Assembly (NCBI GenBank): GCA_040756655.1
Contig: JBFLYN010000002.1
Coordinates: 118,491-182,490 of the forward strand
Direction: 5' to 3'
Source: JBFLYN01 sp040756655
GTDB taxonomy: Bacteria; Bacillota; Sulfobacillia; UBA8153
Length of the DNA stretch: 64,000 nt
In this document: piece by piece, positions 8,590-17,968 of the stretch
How positions within the stretch are numbered: the stretch's first letter is position 1
Layout: every line of letters starts with the position of its first letter
The notes under the pieces: generated by a model
What the model saw: only the letters and a program-made list of their open reading frames with translations
Database searches by the model: none
Told to the model about the DNA's origin: nothing
Translations under genes and position numbers: made by a program

Positions 8590-9967
8590 GACGTAGCACC
8601 TCCCGGGCTGTGGAACCGGAAGCTAGAACCGCTGGAATTACCCCAGCAGCCAGGGCCGTCACTGTGCTCAGGCCCGTGACCAGGCCCGCTGTATAGAGAG
8701 TGCTCAGGCCGGCCCGGGCCAAGGTCACGTCCGAGGCCAGGTATACCAGGACGTAGAAAGCGCGCACCAGGGCAAACCCCATAATAGAGCCGAGGGTGGC
8801 AAGTACCACGGTCTCTCCCAGCACCATGAGGATGATCTCACCGCCTGATGCCCCGATGGCCTTGAGGATGCCGATTTCCCGCCTGCGCTGGGTGACCAGG
8901 ATGAGCATGTTGGTAGTCACCAGCATACCAGCCAAGGCAAAAGAAAGGTAGATGAAGGCCCGGGTGGCATCCCGGGTCACCGGCATTTGCCCGGTGTGGC
9001 TCCACGATGCCTGGACCAGCTGGGGGACCGTCAGCACCCGTGCCCAGGGCAGTTCCGCCTGCAGGCTGGCGGCTACATCCCGGGCCAGGAACATACTCCG
9101 CACCCTGACCCCCAGCTGGCGGACGTACCGGAAGCCTCCGGTTCCGCCCACGGAGGCAAAGATCCTCTCCAGGGTAGCGGCGGGCACGAAAATCTGCTCA
9201 GAATGGAGATACCTAGGCTCCTCCAGCGAGTCCATGTCAAGCCCCCGGGCAAGGAGGTCCGTGGCGCTGGCCACAAACTCGTAGGTCCCCCTGACTTCAA
9301 GGGTGAAGTGATGGCGCCGGGTGTAATCGTACACAGTTCCCCCGGGGCCGTGAGCCACCACGCTGGGAACCTCCACAACCAGGGCTGTGACCCGGCTAAG
9401 GTCAGGCCAACCCGGGGGAATCTCGCGGTTGACCAGGCAGACCATGGCACCATCGTCATCCGGGGTCAGAGCGTGAAGGTTCCAGGCAGCCGCATCCACA
9501 AGGGTGTGGCGTCCCCGCAGCACCGCCGGAACCAGGGCGGTAGTTCCCGGCACTATGAAGAAAGCAGGCATGGCCAGGAAGGGTTCTACAGCGATGACCT
9601 CCGGGTGCTCTAACCCACCCGGCAGATGGTGGAGGTCCATGGTGCGCACGTCTGCAGGAGCCAGGTACCCCTGGTGGGAGAAGGCGGGGAAGAACGTGAG
9701 CAAGTCGCTTTCATGGCCTTCTAGTCCCATCATCCAAGAAAGCTCTTCTCCACTGCTTGGGCCGGGGAGGACAGCCGGCTCGGTGAAGATGAGGATGTCG
9801 GCTCCAACCAGCCGCCGGTGCTCCCAGAAAGCTTCTCGCGGATAGCCGCTTTCCATGGAAACACTCCCGGTCAGTATAGCCGCAGCCACGGCCATCCCTA
9901 CCAGGGCCAGCAGGCTCCGGTTGAGGTTGCGACGGGCATTGCTCAGCGCCATCCTGAGAAACAGCAT
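8582..9967 (-). CDS. FtsX/MacB-type ABC transporter permease (second)
   Basis: 461 aa with a first membrane segment at about 17-39, an external MacB-like domain of roughly 290 residues and three C-terminal segments at about 335-358, 375-410 and 420-448. It has the usual RRREIGILKAIGASGGEI motif between segments that contacts the ATPase. ATG at 9967 is preceded by GGGGGAAG. It lies between the two ATPase genes. With the permease at 6632 it could form a heterodimeric transporter or two separate ones. Confidence 0.82.
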   Translation of the reverse strand: MLFLRMALSNARRNLNRSLLALVGMAVAAAILTGSVSMESGYPREAFWEHRRLVGADILIFTEPAVLPGPSSGEELSWMMGLEGHESDLLTFFPAFSHQGYLAPADVRTMDLHHLPGGLEHPEVIAVEPFLAMPAFFIVPGTTALVPAVLRGRHTLVDAAAWNLHALTPDDDGAMVCLVNREIPPGWPDLSRVTALVVEVPSVVAHGPGGTVYDYTRRHHFTLEVRGTYEFVASATDLLARGLDMDSLEEPRYLHSEQIFVPAATLERIFASVGGTGGFRYVRQLGVRVRSMFLARDVAASLQAELPWARVLTVPQLVQASWSHTGQMPVTRDATRAFIYLSFALAGMLVTTNMLILVTQRRREIGILKAIGASGGEIILMVLGETVVLATLGSIMGFALVRAFYVLVYLASDVTLARAGLSTLYTAGLVTGLSTVTALAAGVIPAVLASGSTAREVLRHE

Positions 9968-10032
9968 CTTCTTCCCCCATTTCCACCAGCCGGAAGCGGA
10001 GTTCCGGGGCTTTATGGGTTTGGCTGGGTATT

Positions 10033-10719
10033 CTAGGCGGGCAGGCTGTCCACCAGCCTCCCGTCCAGCATGCGGACAACGCGCTTGGCGTAGGGGTGGA
10101 AGGCTTCGTTGTGGGACACAACCACGAAGGTCTGTCCCAGGGTGCAGTTGAAATTGGCGAAAAGCCGGGCGATCTCCTGCGCGTTACGAGAATCCAGGTT
10201 TCCCGTGGGTTCGTCAGCCAACACCACCCGGGGTTGATTGGCCAATGCCCGGGCTATGGCCACCCGCTGCTGTTCGCCACCGGAAAGCTGCAGCGGCCTG
10301 TGATGCATCCGGTCACCTAACCCCACCATCTCCAAAAGCTCCTGGGCCCGCCGTTCCATCTGGCGCCGGGAAAACCCGGAAAAGCGCAGCGGCAGGCTGA
10401 CGTTTTCCGTGGCAGTAAGGTGAGGTATCAGGTTGAAAAACTGGAATACAAAGCCGACCTTGGCCCTTCTCAGCATGGCCAGGCCACTTTCACTAAGACG
10501 GCTGAACCGGTGACCGTCCAAGACCACCTCGCCGCTGGTCGGGCGGTCCAGCCCTCCTAGGAGACTGAGGAGCGTGCTCTTGCCGCTACCAGACGGGCCC
10601 GTCAACACCACGAAGTCACCGCCATCCACATCCAAGCTGACGTCGTGTACCGCTTGGACGGTCTGGCCCAAGAAAAAGGTCTTGGTCAGCTCAAAGGCAC
10701 TGAGAATGGGCTCGTTCAT
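10033..10719 (-). CDS. MacB/LolD-type ABC transporter ATPase (second)
   Basis: 228 aa paralogue of the ATPase at 7885: Walker A GPSGSGKST, QFFNLIP, LSGGEQQRV, VVLADEPTGNLDS. The two are clearly related through FSRLSE and VGFVFQFFNL, which implies duplication of an ATPase-permease unit. An in-frame ATG at 10749 is possible, but the ATG at 10719 has AGGAGG 7 bases upstream and aligns with the start of the paralogue (MNEPILSAFEL versus MSEPILRCNEL). Confidence 0.85.
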   Translation of the reverse strand: MNEPILSAFELTKTFFLGQTVQAVHDVSLDVDGGDFVVLTGPSGSGKSTLLSLLGGLDRPTSGEVVLDGHRFSRLSESGLAMLRRAKVGFVFQFFNLIPHLTATENVSLPLRFSGFSRRQMERRAQELLEMVGLGDRMHHRPLQLSGGEQQRVAIARALANQPRVVLADEPTGNLDSRNAQEIARLFANFNCTLGQTFVVVSHNEAFHPYAKRVVRMLDGRLVDSLPA

Positions 10720-10745
10720 GGTATTCCTCCTGCCCAAAACAGTTT

Positions 10746-12329
10746 TCAACTGGAATTCTGGCGGTACCTCCTGGGAGTTACACCCTCGGATTTCTTGAAC
10801 ACCCGGCAGAAATAGTTAAGGTCTCGGTATCCCACCTGGCGGGATATGGCCGTTACAGATAGCTGAGTGGTGGCAAGGAGTTGTTTGGCACGAGCTATGC
10901 GGATGGAAGTCAGCTTCTCCACAAATGTATGGCCGGTCTCGTCTTTGAAAATGTGGCTAAAGTAGTAAGGGCTCAAGTGGACCACGGAGGCGATTTCCTC
11001 AAGGGTGATGTCACGCGCATATTCCCGCTCAAGATACCGCAGGGCTTTTTTGACCAAGAGCAGGTTACGGGCATTGCGGTTCTTCTTCACCGACCCGGCC
11101 AGGGCCTGGGCACCTTGGGTTAGCAGTTCGCCTGCGTAGGCTGGGTCGCCCGCCTCCAGGCCCGCCTCGACAGCACGTGCCCGGTGCAGGTCAACAGCCT
11201 CCTTGTCTGCACCGCCATCGCTTCCGGCCTTGACCATGGCCAGGAGCAGCTGGAGTACTGCCAGTTTCGCCACGGTATGTCCTGAAGACAACAGCCGGAC
11301 CACCCCAGGCTGAAGGGACTCGGATACCTCCTGGGCCCGTTCTGGGTCTCCCAGCCTGATGGTGCGTAAAAGCTCCTCCACGGCCTCAGCTGGCAGCGTT
11401 TCGGCATCGTCATCTACTTCGATGTCATCCACGTGCAACACCTGGCGCGGAGGGCAATAAGACCGGGCTCTCACGGCTTCTCGGTATGCGCCGGACAGGT
11501 CTGGAGGATGACGGCTGATCCGGCCCGTCCCGGCGTTCACCTCAAACCCCCGGGCCCGCATGCCTTGGACCAGTCTCGTCCCCAAGTCCAGCAGGTACTT
11601 GCGACCCCGGGCGGGATCCGCATCGGGCACCACTACCACCACCGCCACGCTGCCGCCGCCGGCGTGAGCGGCCAAGGCAACCCCTTGGGGCAGGAGCTCC
11701 CGCACTGCCTCCAAGGCCTGCTGGCGCCCGAGCTGGCGTTCTGCCTCAGTGCCCGGGAGGGTCTCGGTCCTTCCCACGGACAGGACGGCCGAAGGGATGC
11801 CGGCAAGGCCCAGGAAATGAGCGCGGTCCCGGGCGGCGGCCATATCCAGGCTCTGGCCGCTGATGAGTTCGGACACATACTCCATGCCGATGATGGGCAG
11901 GGCTGTTTCCAGTTGCCTTCGCAATTCCAGTTCCCGCTGGCGCCTGGCGTCGTCCCGGATTATGGCCGCCAGGGCATCCCGGAGAGCAGCTACCAGTTCG
12001 GACGGGTGCACCGGCTTGAGCAAGTAGTCTACCGCACCCAGCTTGACAGCTTCCTGGGCAAAGCGAAACTCATCGTAGGCCGTGAGGATGATGACCTTGA
12101 CTTCCGGGCGTGCCGCCAGGATCCGCCGGGAAGCCTCCAAACCGTTGAGGACCGGCATGTTCAAGTCCATAATGACCACGGCCACGTCCTGCTCCAGAAC
12201 GCTTTCCACCGCCTCGGCACCGTTGCCTGCTTCCAGGATCTCTAGCTCTTCCCCCAGGTGCAACTGGACTGTACGGGCCAAGAGCAGTCGCTGCAGGGCT
12301 TCATCGTCAACGAGCAGCACTTTTCTCAT
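10746..12329 (-). CDS. YesN-type response regulator (receiver plus AraC DNA-binding)
   Basis: 527 aa. The N-terminal receiver domain has the acidic pair in VLLVDDE, the phosphoacceptor in VVIMDLNMP and the lysine in LLKPVHP. A middle region of about 280 residues is typical of long YesN-like regulators. The last 100 residues are an AraC double helix-turn-helix (LEEIASVVHLSPYYFSHIFK and AISRQVGYRDLNYFCRVFKK). I chose the ATG at 12329, preceded by GGGAGGGTG, over 12344. It overlaps the histidine kinase gene. Being inside the operon it probably controls, it may regulate the ABC transporter and MutL genes; targets are not shown by the sequence. Confidence 0.9.
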   Translation of the reverse strand: MRKVLLVDDEALQRLLLARTVQLHLGEELEILEAGNGAEAVESVLEQDVAVVIMDLNMPVLNGLEASRRILAARPEVKVIILTAYDEFRFAQEAVKLGAVDYLLKPVHPSELVAALRDALAAIIRDDARRQRELELRRQLETALPIIGMEYVSELISGQSLDMAAARDRAHFLGLAGIPSAVLSVGRTETLPGTEAERQLGRQQALEAVRELLPQGVALAAHAGGGSVAVVVVVPDADPARGRKYLLDLGTRLVQGMRARGFEVNAGTGRISRHPPDLSGAYREAVRARSYCPPRQVLHVDDIEVDDDAETLPAEAVEELLRTIRLGDPERAQEVSESLQPGVVRLLSSGHTVAKLAVLQLLLAMVKAGSDGGADKEAVDLHRARAVEAGLEAGDPAYAGELLTQGAQALAGSVKKNRNARNLLLVKKALRYLEREYARDITLEEIASVVHLSPYYFSHIFKDETGHTFVEKLTSIRIARAKQLLATTQLSVTAISRQVGYRDLNYFCRVFKKSEGVTPRRYRQNSS

Positions 12330-13374
12330 GGTCACCCTCCCCATCGTGGGTGGTAAAAGGGATGCATATGGTCACCCGGGTTCCCTGCCCCGGAGCTGAC
12401 TGGATATCCAGACCATACTCCTGGCCAAACTGGTGCTGGAGACGCCTGTGCACGTTGCTCACTCCCAGCCCGGTAGTATGCCCTTGTCCGGAACCGGCAT
12501 CGCTCATGGACCGGATGGTGGATAGACGGGCCGGGGGGATGCCTACCCCATCGTCGGTGATGGTAACGTATACCTCTGCTTCGCTCAGCCGGGCATCGAT
12601 CACGATAAGCCCCCGATCGCGGGACTCAAAACCGTGGATGATCGCGTTTTCGACCAGCGGCTGGAGCGTGAGCAGAGGGATCTTAGTCCTGAGCACTTCG
12701 GCGGGTACGTCGAGCCTGGTACTCACGCGTTTGCCGAACCTGGCCTCCTGGATGGTCAGGTAATCCTGGACGTGGTGAAGCTCATCTTCTAGGCTGACCA
12801 TTTCGCCGATGCGCCGGAGGGAATACCGGAGGAGCCTGGCCAGAGCGTGGACCAGCCCTTGGGTGGCCATGGCACCGTCGAGCATGGCCTGGGCGGCGAT
12901 GGTGGTAAGGGTGTTGAAGAGGAAGTGGGGGTTGATCTGGGACTGCAATGCTCTAAGTTCCATTACCCTCAAGGCCTCTTCTAGTTCAGCGTTGATCTTC
13001 AGTTCCTCGATGAGGCGGGCCTGCACTTCCCCACTGTACTGCCTCCACCAAGTGGCGGTGGCCCGGGCGGTCACAAAGTCGGCCGCCACCCGCACCCGCA
13101 GGGCGCTAGAGCCGACGTGGTCTTCACGGGGACAGCAGGAAACGTAAGCCAAGGTCACTCCTTCCACCGACACCGGCGCAGCCGTCACCGGCACCTCGAG
13201 GCACTCTTCGCCCTTCCCTTTCACGAGGACGTGCTGGTGGGGGTCGCGCAGGCAAAGGCAGCAACCGGCCAAAGGGCCAAGTTCGCCGAAGGCCTTCTCG
13301 ATCGTATCCAGATCTACCAGGCTCCTCAGGTCTACCGTCTTTTCTACCAAAGGATGTGTCACCTCACCGGGCAT
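12307..13374 (-). CDS. YesM/LytS-type sensor histidine kinase, soluble
   Basis: 355 aa. The kinase core has the phosphoacceptor His150 in SQINPHFLFNTL, the N-box LVENAIIHGF (240-249) and the G1 box DDGVGIP (274-280). Unlike most YesM kinases it has no membrane segments, so it should sense something in the cytoplasm. Residues about 15-80 (LVDLDTIEKAFGELGPLAG ... PVSVEGVTLAYVSCC) resemble the edges of a PocR sensory domain, with the cysteine-rich core shortened. This is a tentative call. The gene overlaps partner B by 11 bases and the response regulator by 23, so the three are probably co-translated. Confidence 0.85.
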   Translation of the reverse strand: MPGEVTHPLVEKTVDLRSLVDLDTIEKAFGELGPLAGCCLCLRDPHQHVLVKGKGEECLEVPVTAAPVSVEGVTLAYVSCCPREDHVGSSALRVRVAADFVTARATATWWRQYSGEVQARLIEELKINAELEEALRVMELRALQSQINPHFLFNTLTTIAAQAMLDGAMATQGLVHALARLLRYSLRRIGEMVSLEDELHHVQDYLTIQEARFGKRVSTRLDVPAEVLRTKIPLLTLQPLVENAIIHGFESRDRGLIVIDARLSEAEVYVTITDDGVGIPPARLSTIRSMSDAGSGQGHTTGLGVSNVHRRLQHQFGQEYGLDIQSAPGQGTRVTICIPFTTHDGEGDHEKSAAR

Positions 13375-14476
13375 AAAGCTCCAGGTTTGAGCGGGGCACC
13401 ATCACCAGCTCTCCACTATCCAACCGGACCGCGGCCACCTGTACTTGGGAGCCTGTCTCCAGGGTCACCCTCTGTAACGGGAGGTCCACAACGGTACCGA
13501 TAGCCCCAAAATGGCGGGGGCTGATGATGCGGACGGGGGTACCCACGAAAACCGTCGCAGGTCCCGGCAGCGGGGGGGCATGGTCCTGGGCAAGGTCCAG
13601 GGGGATCACTGCCTCGGGCCTAACTACCCCGGCCCGGACCTGGGTGGCTCCACTCACTGCCGCCTGCCGGCCGTCCAGCTCCTGGACCAGGCGGTAGGTG
13701 CGCTGGCTCATGGGGATGGCTCCAAAACCCTCAGTCAGAACGGTTATCAAGGTGGTATCTTCGTGTCCCGTCACACCGGTGCCGATGACGCGGCCGGCTA
13801 TGCGATCTAAGTCGCGCTTGTGCAACCCCCCGGTGATCACTGCCACTGCTCCCACTTCGCGCACCCGGGTCAGGGCTTCGTAATCGTCCCACACGCCCCC
13901 GACCAGTATCTTCCCTGAGTGCTGCGGGCCAATGTCCCGGCTCCGTATGGGGGCCGTGCGTTCGCCTACCAGGCAAAGCTCGCCCCAGCCTTCCCCACCG
14001 ACGCCGAAGATCCCCTGGACCAGGGCAGCCCCAAGGCGGATAGAAACTAATTCACCCGGTATTACCCGGACCACCTCCCCCGGGACATAGGCCCTCAGCG
14101 CCACCGGCAAGCTCCTGATGGTCACCCTACCGGTGGCTGGAAAGAGGCGCTCCAGGGTACCGGCCATGGGCGCCCGGCATTCCCGGTTGAAAAGGCCCAG
14201 GGTCGAACGGTACCGGGCTATGACTTCACCGGCCAAGACCCGGTCCCCTACCTTCCGGAGCAAGGCGTCCGGAACCAGCACCGATGGGATCTCCAGTATC
14301 CTGGCCACATCCACAGTCTCCAGGTAGCCCCGGGGGTTGAGCAGGGCAACCACGGTATCGTGCTGGACTCGCTGGCCCGGGTATACGCAGATCTCGCCTG
14401 AGGAGGGCAGGCGCCGTTGTTTGATCAGATTTCGCCCGGGGCTGATCTCCAGTCCCGGCAGGTGGATTTCACCCAT
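13364..14476 (-). CDS. MutL-partner protein B (one barrel-sandwich segment plus KOW-like end)
   Basis: 370 aa, same family as partner A but with a single barrel-sandwich unit (VGDRVLAGEVIARY ... RAPMAGTLERL). Conserved landmarks: QRRLPSSGEI at the start, GVTGHEDTTLI, TEGFGAIPMS, SGATQVRAGVVRPEAVIP, and a KOW-like C-terminus (ISPRHFGAIGTVVDLP ... MVPRSNLEL). The ATG at 14476 has GAGGTG upstream and follows the stop of MutL B by 2 bases. Its last 11 bases overlap the histidine kinase gene, so this pair is physically tied to the two-component system. Function unknown. Confidence 0.75.
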   Translation of the reverse strand: MGEIHLPGLEISPGRNLIKQRRLPSSGEICVYPGQRVQHDTVVALLNPRGYLETVDVARILEIPSVLVPDALLRKVGDRVLAGEVIARYRSTLGLFNRECRAPMAGTLERLFPATGRVTIRSLPVALRAYVPGEVVRVIPGELVSIRLGAALVQGIFGVGGEGWGELCLVGERTAPIRSRDIGPQHSGKILVGGVWDDYEALTRVREVGAVAVITGGLHKRDLDRIAGRVIGTGVTGHEDTTLITVLTEGFGAIPMSQRTYRLVQELDGRQAAVSGATQVRAGVVRPEAVIPLDLAQDHAPPLPGPATVFVGTPVRIISPRHFGAIGTVVDLPLQRVTLETGSQVQVAAVRLDSGELVMVPRSNLELYAR

Positions 14477-14478
14477 GC

Positions 14479-16296
14479 CTACACCTCACTGGGCATGTCG
14501 AGTTCTGTGGCCCCCATGGCCTTCATCCATTCCCATACCGCCCGGCGCCGCTCGAGCTCCTGGCCTGGAAAACGGATGGGGCGGCCGCGTGCATCCAGTA
14601 TGACGCCCACGCAGCCGCCCCAGACTTCGGCCTCCACCGTAACCCCACGGCCACCGCCCAGGTCCAGGCCGGGACCGGGAGTTGCCGTGATGACGGCCTT
14701 TTCCCCGGCTCCCAGGGGTACCCGCAAGATGGTGCCGGGCATAGCAGCCACCAGGCACGGCGCCCGACCAGGATACTCCAGCTTCGCGGTCACGGCGGGG
14801 TGGTCCGGGCGCATGCGACCGGACCCGGCCGGGGCAATGCAGGGACCCAGTGGTACCAGGCAGTCGTGATATAGAAGATCCCGGGCAGCCCTCGGGTGCA
14901 AGTGCTCAAGAAGCCCGATGTGAGGCATCATGAAGATGCTGTCCACGAAAAGCTGGGTAATCCCGCCCGGCTGGATGGCGTCCAGGAGCATCAAGGCAGC
15001 TTGTTCCCGCCGAGGAGCGTGTGATAGCACCCCGCCCGAACCGACTATCATGTCAATGTGCATAGGGTCAACCAGGGGCCGGCCGCTGGGGGTCTGGTCG
15101 AACACATCTCCCATCGTCCTCTGCTGTTTGACCCCCTTGAGACTGGTAGTGAGTTCACAGTGCTGCTGGAATGAAAGGCGTATGGTCTCACGGGCCACAG
15201 CCTGCTCAAGCAGGAGTTCGTGCCAAGTCTCAGGCACGGTCACCGGCCGTACCATCTTGTTGGCGATGGCATCTTCGAAGGCCATCTGGTTAACGGCAAA
15301 GGGCAGCCACCGGTTTACCGCCGCAAATCCTGCCTCGGCCAGCACATTGGTAATGCTGTAAGACATGCCCAGGTTGGCGCTGACGGTGCGGTACAGGTTG
15401 CCCTCGAGGACCGAGAACACGTCGGTGGTCGCGCCACCCACGTCGACGCCCAATACGCTACACCCGTGATCTTGGGCCAGGATCTGCATGACCCTCCCCA
15501 CGGCCGCCGGCGTGGGCATGACCCGCTTCCCCACCCAGCTGGCCAAGCGGGCGTAGTTGGGGGCGTGAGCCATGACATGGTTCAGGAAGATCTCTTGGAT
15601 CTTTTGACTGGCCGGAAGTACGTTTTCCTGTTCCATGCTGGGCCTGAGGTTATCAACAGCTGTCAGGTCGGAGAACTTGCCCAAGACATCGGATATGTAG
15701 GTACGTGCATCGCGGTTGCCGGCAAAGACCACCGGCATCTTGACCTGGTCGCCAAAGCGGGGGCTGGCCCCGGCCAGAAAGAGCAATTCACCCATGCGAA
15801 CTACGTGGGAGATGTTCCCGCCATCCACGCCGCCGGAAAGCAAGATGATGTCTGGACGCATGCGGCGGATCCGGTCCACTCGCTCATGGACCTGGCGACC
15901 ATCGTCGATGGCCAAAACCTCGGTGACCACGGCACCGGCACCTAAGGCCGCACGCTGCGCGCTCTTAGCCGTGAGGTCCTTCATCACGCCGGCCACCATC
16001 ATCTGCAGCCCGCCTCCGGCGCTGGAGGTGGCCAGGGCCAGGTCCACACCGGAATGGGCATCTGCGGGCACCACCAGGCCGTCGTCGCCCAGGAGCCTGC
16101 GACCGGTGCTATCCTGCAAAAGCTGGACCGCCGCCCGTATGCCGACGGTCACATCTTCAAACGGGGCCTCCACGGTGGTGGGCGCATCGGCCCGGTCCAC
16201 CAGCCGATAGCCACCGTCCCGCTTGGCCACGAGAATGGCCTTGGTGGTGGTACTGCCGCAGTCTATGGCCAGGATCAGGTTGATGTCGGCCGACAC
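14479..16296 (-). CDS. MutL/GlmL-family ASKHA ATPase B
   Basis: 605 aa with intact motifs: DCGSTTTKAILV near the N-terminus, LSGGVDGG, DVGGATTDVFSV and GSGGVLSHAPRR. It is the first gene of the large operon. The start is GTG at 16296, supported by GGGAGGTGG. Copies A and B begin and end the same transcription unit and differ enough to be old paralogues, so they may act on different partners or form a mixed complex. As with the other copies, no mutase gene is adjacent. Confidence 0.85.
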   Translation of the reverse strand: MSADINLILAIDCGSTTTKAILVAKRDGGYRLVDRADAPTTVEAPFEDVTVGIRAAVQLLQDSTGRRLLGDDGLVVPADAHSGVDLALATSSAGGGLQMMVAGVMKDLTAKSAQRAALGAGAVVTEVLAIDDGRQVHERVDRIRRMRPDIILLSGGVDGGNISHVVRMGELLFLAGASPRFGDQVKMPVVFAGNRDARTYISDVLGKFSDLTAVDNLRPSMEQENVLPASQKIQEIFLNHVMAHAPNYARLASWVGKRVMPTPAAVGRVMQILAQDHGCSVLGVDVGGATTDVFSVLEGNLYRTVSANLGMSYSITNVLAEAGFAAVNRWLPFAVNQMAFEDAIANKMVRPVTVPETWHELLLEQAVARETIRLSFQQHCELTTSLKGVKQQRTMGDVFDQTPSGRPLVDPMHIDMIVGSGGVLSHAPRREQAALMLLDAIQPGGITQLFVDSIFMMPHIGLLEHLHPRAARDLLYHDCLVPLGPCIAPAGSGRMRPDHPAVTAKLEYPGRAPCLVAAMPGTILRVPLGAGEKAVITATPGPGLDLGGGRGVTVEAEVWGGCVGVILDARGRPIRFPGQELERRRAVWEWMKAMGATELDMPSEV

Positions 16297-16395
16297 AAAC
16301 CCACCTCCCGGCAGCTGGTACTGAATATTTCATCACCCGAAGGTAGAGCACCTTTTGGACTTTAGTGCCAGATATTGGACGATCTTGCTGGAGGG
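16297..16395 (-). promoter_or_regulatory. Leader with weak candidate promoter of the 13-kb operon
   Basis: Minus strand: TTGACC near 16394 followed after 17-18 bases by AATATC/ATATCT, a weak -10. A direct GTCCAA repeat lies just downstream. The TTGACC overlaps the very end of the upstream amidohydrolase gene. No terminator is seen here, so readthrough from that gene is also possible. Confidence 0.3.
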
Positions 16396-17625
16396 TCAAA
16401 GGAGGCTCTTCTCGACTTCCCCGTTTTTCAGCACCAGCTTGATATTGGACGCCTCCTGCAGGCACGTTACATCCACCAGGGGGTCACCGTCCACGACGAT
16501 CAGGTCGGCATACTTGCCGGGTTCCAGAGTGCCCAGCCTATCCCCCAGCTGGATGGCATCCGCCGCCACCCGGGTGGCGGCCTGGATGGCCTCCAAGGGC
16601 GAAAAGCCAAGACCCACCAGGAGCTCGAGCTCAAGGGCATTGCTTCCGTGAGGCACTTGTGGTCCACCGGCAAAGTCCGTGCCCACAATCACGCGCACCC
16701 CGGCCTTCTTGGCCTTCATGATGTTGGCATGGTGAGTGTCCAGTATCTGCCTGGCCTTGACCACGGCCCAGGCAGGGGTGGACGCTGCAAACTCGGGCAG
16801 GAGCATGCGATGAAGAATGGACAGGGTGGGCACCAGGAAGGCGCCTTTCATCAAGAACAGCTCAATGCTCTCGTCGTCCATGAGGGTACCATGTTCGATG
16901 GTCCTGATCCCGGCCTTTAGGGCCGTGTTCACACCTGCTGCCGCATGGGCGTGGGCAGCCACGTGAGTGCCCACCCGCTCTGCCTCTTCAACTATGGCCA
17001 AAAGTTCCCCGGTGCTAAACTCGGCGTGCTTGGGGGTGTCTGCCGCGGACCCCAGGACTCCCCCGGTGGCCATGACCTTGAGGAAATCTGCGCCCTCTCT
17101 GAGCTGCTCCCGGGCGGCTTTCCGGCAGTCATCTTCACCGTCACAGATGCGGGAGAGAAATCCCAGCTGGCGGGACTGCTCCAGGGGCAGGGTGCGCAGG
17201 TCGCCGTGTCCCCCGGTCTGGCTCAGGGACAGGGCGGCCGAGAGGATGCGTGGCCCCCGGATCTCCCCCTCAAGGATGACCCTCTTGATGAGATGGCCCA
17301 TGCCGCCCGCATCCCGGACAGTGGTGAAGCCGGCGTTGATGAGGGATGCACAGTCGGCCACCACCCTGGCGGCCCGCACGGCCACCGGATCGTGGGCCCA
17401 CTGGGCAAGGTTGAGAGAGCGCGTGCCGATGAGGTGCACGTGAGCATCGATGAGCCCAGGCATTACCGTCCTGTCGCCGGCATCGATCACTCGGTATCCG
17501 GGAGGAGGCGGGGTCTCTCTGGGCCCTACATGAGAGATGATACCACCGTCTATGAGTACTACACCCGCCAACGGTTCGCTGCCGGTTCCATCCAAGATCC
17601 TGCCCAGCACTGCCAGTCCAGCCAT
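16396..17625 (-). CDS. Metal-dependent amidohydrolase (imidazolonepropionase/prolidase-like)
   Basis: 409 aa TIM-barrel amidohydrolase. Metal ligands are intact: HVHL after GLIDA, the carbamylated lysine in FLKVMATGG, HAHA, EHGT and the catalytic Asp in GTDF. This pattern matches the group of Xaa-Pro/Xaa-Arg carboxypeptidases and N-acyl amino-acid hydrolases annotated as imidazolonepropionase-like. Substrate cannot be fixed. ATG at 17625 follows AGGAGGTG. It ends 99 bases before MutL B and may be cotranscribed. Confidence 0.85.
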   Translation of the reverse strand: MAGLAVLGRILDGTGSEPLAGVVLIDGGIISHVGPRETPPPPGYRVIDAGDRTVMPGLIDAHVHLIGTRSLNLAQWAHDPVAVRAARVVADCASLINAGFTTVRDAGGMGHLIKRVILEGEIRGPRILSAALSLSQTGGHGDLRTLPLEQSRQLGFLSRICDGEDDCRKAAREQLREGADFLKVMATGGVLGSAADTPKHAEFSTGELLAIVEEAERVGTHVAAHAHAAAGVNTALKAGIRTIEHGTLMDDESIELFLMKGAFLVPTLSILHRMLLPEFAASTPAWAVVKARQILDTHHANIMKAKKAGVRVIVGTDFAGGPQVPHGSNALELELLVGLGFSPLEAIQAATRVAADAIQLGDRLGTLEPGKYADLIVVDGDPLVDVTCLQEASNIKLVLKNGEVEKSLL

Positions 17626-17900
17626 GAGGACACCTCCTGAAAGACAAGCCGCGGCCTGTCCGTGTAGTTTCTCTCATTGTACCAGATGAGAACGGTCCTG
17701 GCTCACCTTGAGCCAAACCAAGCACGGAGATGGCCAGTACGCGTCGTAACCCCGCTCTGGCCGGGACTACACTGCCAGGTGCCCGTGCCCGTGAATTGCG
17801 CCAGGATCCAGCCAGATGGACCCGAGCAAAGGCGGAGCTCATAGGCTCCTTCTCACCCATAGCAAAAAACTCGGACAATGCACCCACTGCATAATTGCAG

Positions 17901-17930
17901 TTGTTGCCATTGAAATAGCTATGGTATACT
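17901..17930 (+). promoter_or_regulatory. Extended -10 promoter of guaB
   Basis: TTGTTG (17901-17906), an 18-base spacer and TATACT (17925-17930) preceded by TGG, an extended -10. The predicted start near 17937 leaves a short leader of about 30 bases before the guaB TTG start. The rest of 17626-17900 shows no gene. Confidence 0.65.
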
Positions 17931-17968
17931 GTTGCAAATACCTCTGCGATAAAGGAGTGGCACGTTCA

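Noticed and set aside
16330..16370. Sigma-54 promoter (TGGCAC) before MutL B
   Set aside because: The downstream GC element is not at the required spacing.
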